From CAZQBY01 sp964540655 (GTDB lineage Archaea; Altiarchaeota; Altiarchaeia; JAFGQM01), in the NCBI GenBank assembly GCA_964540655.1, contig CAZINR010000007.1:1-36272 (forward strand): a DNA stretch of 36,272 nt, read 5' to 3'. Below the pieces are notes generated by a model that searched no databases, was not told where the DNA came from, and saw only the letters and a program-made list of their open reading frames with translations. Made by a program: the position numbers and the translations under genes. How positions within the stretch are numbered: the first letter of the stretch is position 1; each line of letters starts with the position of its first letter. Shown piece after piece: positions 11,201-17,200 of the stretch.

Positions 11201-14200
11201 GCGAGTCGTAGTTGTCCTCGTCGACCTCGCAGTTGCTACCCACGCAATCGCTTGAGCTGCCTTTCTGTATCAGCCACTTCCACCTCTTCTCCGTGAGGTT
11301 CCACAGTCCACCGTCTTGGGCAGCATCCCTTCCGAAGACGTTCTCCATGTTGTCCATCGCCACGTCCAAAGTAGTGTGATTCTGGGTGGCCATGAACTCG
11401 GCGATGAGGCCTGAAAGCTGATATGGCTGGCTCCACATGTAGGCGGTGTCGTCCTTGTACCACTCTATCATGGCTCCGGGGCGGGTGGCGTCGATGAAGT
11501 AGCCGTACCTGTAATCGCTGGTGGACCTATCACGATGGCTCAGGGTGTCGTTCAAATATATGTTGAAATGCTTTGATTTGTCCAGGTAATAATCGTCCCC
11601 CGTCTTGTGGTACATGGCCATCAGGGAGCGCGCCAGCAGCATGTTGGACCAGTCGCTTTCCCCGGCCGGCGCATAGCTCTCGTCAGAGTAGTAGGCGGCG
11701 ATAACGAAGCCGTCGTTATGGAAGCAATCATCCAGCCTTAACTGGTTGGTGAAGTAGTCCCTGATCTTGGCGTAGTCGAAGCTGTCAAAGCTTATGTCGT
11801 TTTCAGCCATGTATTCCGCATAATAGTCCGACAGGTTCTTCTGCTCCAGCACCAGGTCCACGGACACCGTGCTCTCCTCGTTTGAGCTCATACCGAGCGT
11901 GGTGTTCATAACATACATGGATGGATAGTAGTTTGTCTTTGTCTCGTCCCCCCATGGGGGGTTGTTTCCGGTCATGGCATCCAGCTTGAGCGTCCCGGAG
12001 CCGGCGTGGTTCGAGCCGTATTTGGTGGTGTAGGCTATGTAGTCGTCGCTGTATGCGACGGCGGGCACATTCCTCACATAGTTGGGGCCATAGGGGTGGT
12101 TGTTGCGGTTCTCCGGCTCGCTGAAGGTGGTGACGAGGACCCGGGGTGTGGGAAAGACAATGAGGCGCGTCACATCGGTAGTGGAGCCCTTGTTTATGAC
12201 TGTGTCCACGACTCGGAGGGTGTCGTTGTAGAAGACCGTGAAGTTAGTCTGGGTGCCGAGGGTCTGGGTACCCATGGTGCGGCTGGGGGTGGAGAGGTTG
12301 AGGACGCAGCCGTAACCGGTTATGTTGCTCTTGGTGTGCAGGTTGTAGTTGGACGCGGTCCCGGCCCAGAGCCTGAGGAAGTCGTCGGGGTCGTCTAAAT
12401 CCCCCATCACATGCGTCGTTCCGAAGACGAAATTGCGGTTTATAAGCCCATCATCCACCAGCTCGTTTATCTTGCCCTGGTCGTAGTAGGGGGTATTCTC
12501 CAGCAAGGTCTGGCCGTAATACTGCAAGGTGTCGATGAGATACCCGTTCGCCGAAGAGCCTGTGGTGAAATTATGGAATCGGAAGGTGAGATTGAGGTGC
12601 TCGTTGTATATAGAGACCGTGTCGTTTATGGTATCGGTGCCGCTGGAATCCCGGTCGTCCCACACTATCGTGCTGGGGCGTATGAACTCGCTCTCGACGG
12701 TGTCGTTGCGGTTGTCTGACAGATCGGTAGCGTTTATAGTCACGTTGTAGCGGCCGAAGCGGATGCCGCTGTAGTCGAAAGTGGCGTTCCAGTAGCCTTG
12801 GTAGATGTTTCCTCTGCTAAGTTCCAGGGCCGTCCAGGAAGTGACCCACCCGGAGGCGTTGGAGAGGCGGTAATATGCTGTCGATATGCCGGAGACTGAG
12901 TCGTTTATGGACACGTTTATTAGAACTTCGCTGCAGAAGTTGGAGCCGGGAGCAGGAGAGACTACTGATACATTGGGCTTGACGTTGTCGTTAACGCTGA
13001 CATCCAACCATTGGTTTGTCGAGTTCTCATCGTTGCCGAGGGCATCGTCGCAGGTTACGTTGACAATCGAGTGGTTGCCTTGGCTGAGTCCGGTCACGAA
13101 CCAGCAGATGCTGGAGGCGTAGGTTACGTTGACATAGTCCGTGCCATTGAAGTGGAGCGTGCAGTTGCCGGGCTCGCTGAGGGTGACGCAGGGCTGAGTG
13201 TAGGTGACGCCTATGGTCGAATTCGCATCGGCCCAGCTCCATGTGGGTGTGGGGCCTGAATCATCATAGTATGCCACCCTCCACCAGGCGTTGGTCGAGT
13301 TCGCCTTATTGCTCGCCGAGTCGTTGCAGGTGACGTTGAAGGTGTAGTTCCCGTCGGGGAGGTTGGTGAAGTTCCAGGAGATGTATGTGCCTACGGTATC
13401 GTTGGGGTATGCCTTTTCGACCCCGGTTATGTTGGCGTGGAGCGTGCAGTTCACATTCTCGTTCACGCTGATGTTCACGGTGGTGCTGTTCTGGGCCGTG
13501 GACCTGTTGACGTAGGGCCATATCCAGGTTATGACCGGCGGGGTCTCGTCTAGGACTGACAGGTTCGTGGCGTTGCGGCCGTATATGGTGTAGGTCGTGT
13601 TGACGACTACCTCGTGGAGTCCTTGTGAAGCTGGGGATATGAAGGTGTAGTTGAATTTGCCGCTGTCGTCCGTGCTAAGGAAGTGAATGGGTGCTCCGAG
13701 CGTGAGCGTCGGCTCTGTCTCGCTCACGGTGACGTTGCCCTTCCAGACAATGAGGTCGTCGAAATAGTTGGAACCTTCGTTCATGGAGTTCAGCAATATC
13801 GTGCCGGAATCGATGCTCGTATCAGTGGCGCTGACTATGCTGTCGGTGAAATTGACTGCTGCCCACTGCCAGTTGCCTATGGTCTTGGCTGTCAGGTGGT
13901 ACCAGTGATCCGTCGTCGTGGAATGCAGGTCACTGTCCACAGAAGCATCTACACAAGAAGGCTGGTCGCCGCTTTTTTCCCATATGTAAGTCTCAGAATA
14001 AGTCTCGGCCATCATCATTATGTACTCGTCATAGCAGTCCCCGTCGTTGTTGTATCTTAAGCTGAAGCCGGCATGGCCGCTGTCGTCGCTGGGGTTGTCG
14101 ATTCGGTACACTCTCCCCTCAACCGTATAGTCCTCTAAATCGGCGTAGTAGTCGCCGTTGAAGACAAGCTTCGGATAATTGCCGCCGCAGCCCGAAGCCG

Positions 14201-17200
14201 CGTTGCAACCCATCCAGTAGACCTGGTTGCCGGGGTCGCCGAATGCCGTGACGTTGCCGGCCTGGGTCGGCCATGTGACTCCCCAAAGGGAGTAATAGCC
14301 GTTGGCGCCGCCGTACCCTGTTTTCACATTGTTCAGCGTGCTTCCGACTGTGCGCTCCTCGAAGTCGTCGTAGTGGTAGACGAGGGTGGGGTAGCCCGGG
14401 TCGGCAGCTTCCGAGTTGTTATAGTAAATGAAGAATTCCTTGGTCTGGCTGGCCGTGAAATTCTCCACGAAGGCTATCAGGCACCATTTCTCCCCCATGG
14501 CACGCTCGACGTTGTGCCTGACCACTTCTATAGCCCTCTCCTCACCCGTGCTGTTGATTAGGCGCAGCTCCTTCGTGCAGTTTGTTATGTTCAGTCCCGA
14601 TACGTTCAGTATCATGGCCTCTTTCTCTCTCGCTGTCCCGGTCGTCTCCTCCAGGGTGAAGTTCTTCCTCATGTGCCAGGTGTAGTTCCACCAGGAGGGC
14701 GAATGTACGTCGTCAGTGACGAGATTCGTATCATTTAGCAGGATTTCGTCCACATATATGTAGATGGTGTGGTTCTCCGCATAGGCCCCCAGATAGCTGA
14801 CGTTGCCGTAGACCTCCACGTTGCTTCCGCCGCTTATCGGCGACTCGTTGAAGAAGAGGGGTATCTGGACGGGCTCCTCGTAGCTCACGTTGAGCCACGA
14901 GTTGCTGGTGTTGGCATCAAATCCTGCTATATCGTCGCAGCTCACGTTGACGCTGGAATAGTTGCCGTCGCCCAAGGCGGATTTTGGCCAGCAAACATAA
15001 GTCTTCATGCCCGTGGAGGCGGTGTTGGTGCCGTTGAAGAACAATGTGCAGTTGACCTGCTCCGAGGCGTTTATGCACACTGTAGTGGTCTTGATGCTTA
15101 TGGTGGTGTTTATGTTCGTCCAGTTCCAGTCTATTGTGGGCGGGGTGGTGTCCACGGTCAGGTTGGTGGAATTCTCGCCGGTGGGATTGATAGTGGCGTT
15201 GACCGTGATGGTGTGGTTGCCCTCGAAGGTGGGGGAGGAGAATGTGTAATTGTAGTAGCCGGTTCCGTTGGTCTGCAGATAATATTCTTCGGAGTGTGCC
15301 CCTTGCGTCACGTTGAGAGGGACTTCATATATCTGGACAGAGCCGTTCCAAACGCTCCAGTTGTCGACCCACATGGCCATCTGGTCCCAAGCGAACATGT
15401 TTGCGCTGCCGTAGGGCACGTTGGCCGCCGAGCCGGAGGTCACACTGGTCCCGAAGTCCAAGTCGGCCTCGATGCTGTTGCCGACAACGTCCACCTGCAG
15501 GTGGTACCAGACGTTCTCACCGCCAGTGAAGCTGTTTGAATCCAAGTCACCCTCCGGGCAGGCTCCGCCATCATATTTCTCGTATATCCTGTAGGTGTTC
15601 CACTCGTCCCACCAGACGTGGTATGCGGGGTAGCAGCCGTTGCCCGTTACACCATAATACCTCACCGTCCCGCCGATGTTGCCGTTCTCGTCGCCCGGGT
15701 TGTCCAGGCTCATGAAGCGGACATCCATGGTGTAGTCGTCCATGGTGTCGTAGTGCCCGCCCTTGATGTCGAAGGATGGCCACCTGTTGCCGTCCGAGCC
15801 GCAGGTGCTGCCGTTGCAGCCCAGGAAGTATACGTGGTTGCCGGTGGAGGTTATGTTTATGCCTTTGTCGTGGGCGCCCGAGTACTCGTTCGCTTCGTAG
15901 TGCCCGCCGCCCCAGCCGGTGCTGGCCCAATGGAGGTCGGCACCCTGGTCGTAGCTCTCGAAAGTGTCGTAGTGGAGGATGACGGCGGGATAGCTGGGCT
16001 CGGTGGCGTCCGGGTTGTCATAATAAGCGTAATAGTCATCGCTGCCGCTGGCGCTTATGTTCTCGAGGAAGGCAAAGATGCACGAGCGAGAGCCCTGCGC
16101 AGAGGTGATGTCCTCCGATATGAAGTCTATCCTGACCTCGTCACCCGAACTGTTGATGAGACGCAGCTCGTTCCAACAATTCGATATGGTCAGACCGGTG
16201 AGGTTGACGACCACAGGCTCTCTGGCCCTCGTCTCTGAGTTCGTCTCCTTGATGGTTATCTTCTTCCTCCGCCTCCAGGTGTAGTTCCACCACTCCGGCG
16301 AGTGGACGGTGTCGTTGACCAGGGTGGTGTCGTTGAGCATGGTGTCGTTGAGCCATATCCATATTGTGTGGTTGGTCTGCATATTCCCGCCCTGAGAGAC
16401 GCCTCCGGAGACGCTGATGTTGTTGGGCGTGCTCGATACCGGGTTCGGCTTCGCCGTCATGTTTATGTAGACCGGCGGGTCGTCGTTCGTCACATACCAC
16501 CAGGAGTTGGAGGACTGGACGTAGCTGCCCTCGCAGGTGACGTTTATGGTGGAGTAGTTGCCCGTCGGCTTGTTGGTCTGGTTCCAGCAGGACTCCAGCC
16601 CAACAGTAGAGTTGGGGTAATTGGTCCCGTTGAAGTAGAGCGTGCAGTTCATGGGTGTGCTGGTCTCGTAGCATATGGTGGTGGAGTTGTACCAGGTGGA
16701 CTGGTTGGCGGCCGCCCAGTTGTAGCTGCCTGTGGGTGGCTGCTGGCTAACGTTCCACCAGGCGTTCGTCGTGTTGACCCGGTTGCTGCTCGAATCGTTG
16801 CATGTGGCGTTTATGGTCGAGTAGTTGCCGTTGGGCATGTTCGTGAAGTTCCAGCAGATGTTGGTCCCGATGGTGCCGTTCGGATAGGCAGTCCCGTTGA
16901 AGAAGATCGTGCAGTTCACGTCCGCCGAGGCGTTCACGCAGATGGTCGTGGTGTTGAAGGCGGGTGTCGAGTTGTGGCCGTCGCCGGAGGTCCAGTTCCA
17001 CTCGATGCTCGCCGGGCCGGAGGAGGTTATGTTCGGGAAGGTCACCACCTGGTAGTACTCCCGCCTGGCATCGACGGTGCCGCTATTGGGGTGCTCGAAC
17101 TCGAAGCGCAGGTTGGTGGCCGAGGTGAAATAGTTGGTCCACCGGTTCCTCGGGAAGGCGGTCCCGTCGCCCGCCGTCGCGCCGTAGCTGAACACGGCCG

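Larger units (their letters stand above)
9195..17015 (-). repeat. Six dispersed copies of a four-cysteine Ig-like repeat
   Basis: Six segments of about 80-90 residues follow the pattern W-x-W ... C(V/I)N(A/S)S ... NCTL(F/H)FNGT ... C-W ... GN(Y/H)S ... N-V-T-C-x-D ... N-(A/S)-W. Approximate positions are 17015-16745, 16735-16480, 15137-14880, 13535-13265, 13255-12995 and 9450-9195. In most copies four cysteines are conserved, fitting two disulfides outside the cell. The copy at 13535-13265 keeps only two of them. I do not recognise a named family. Confidence 0.75.
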
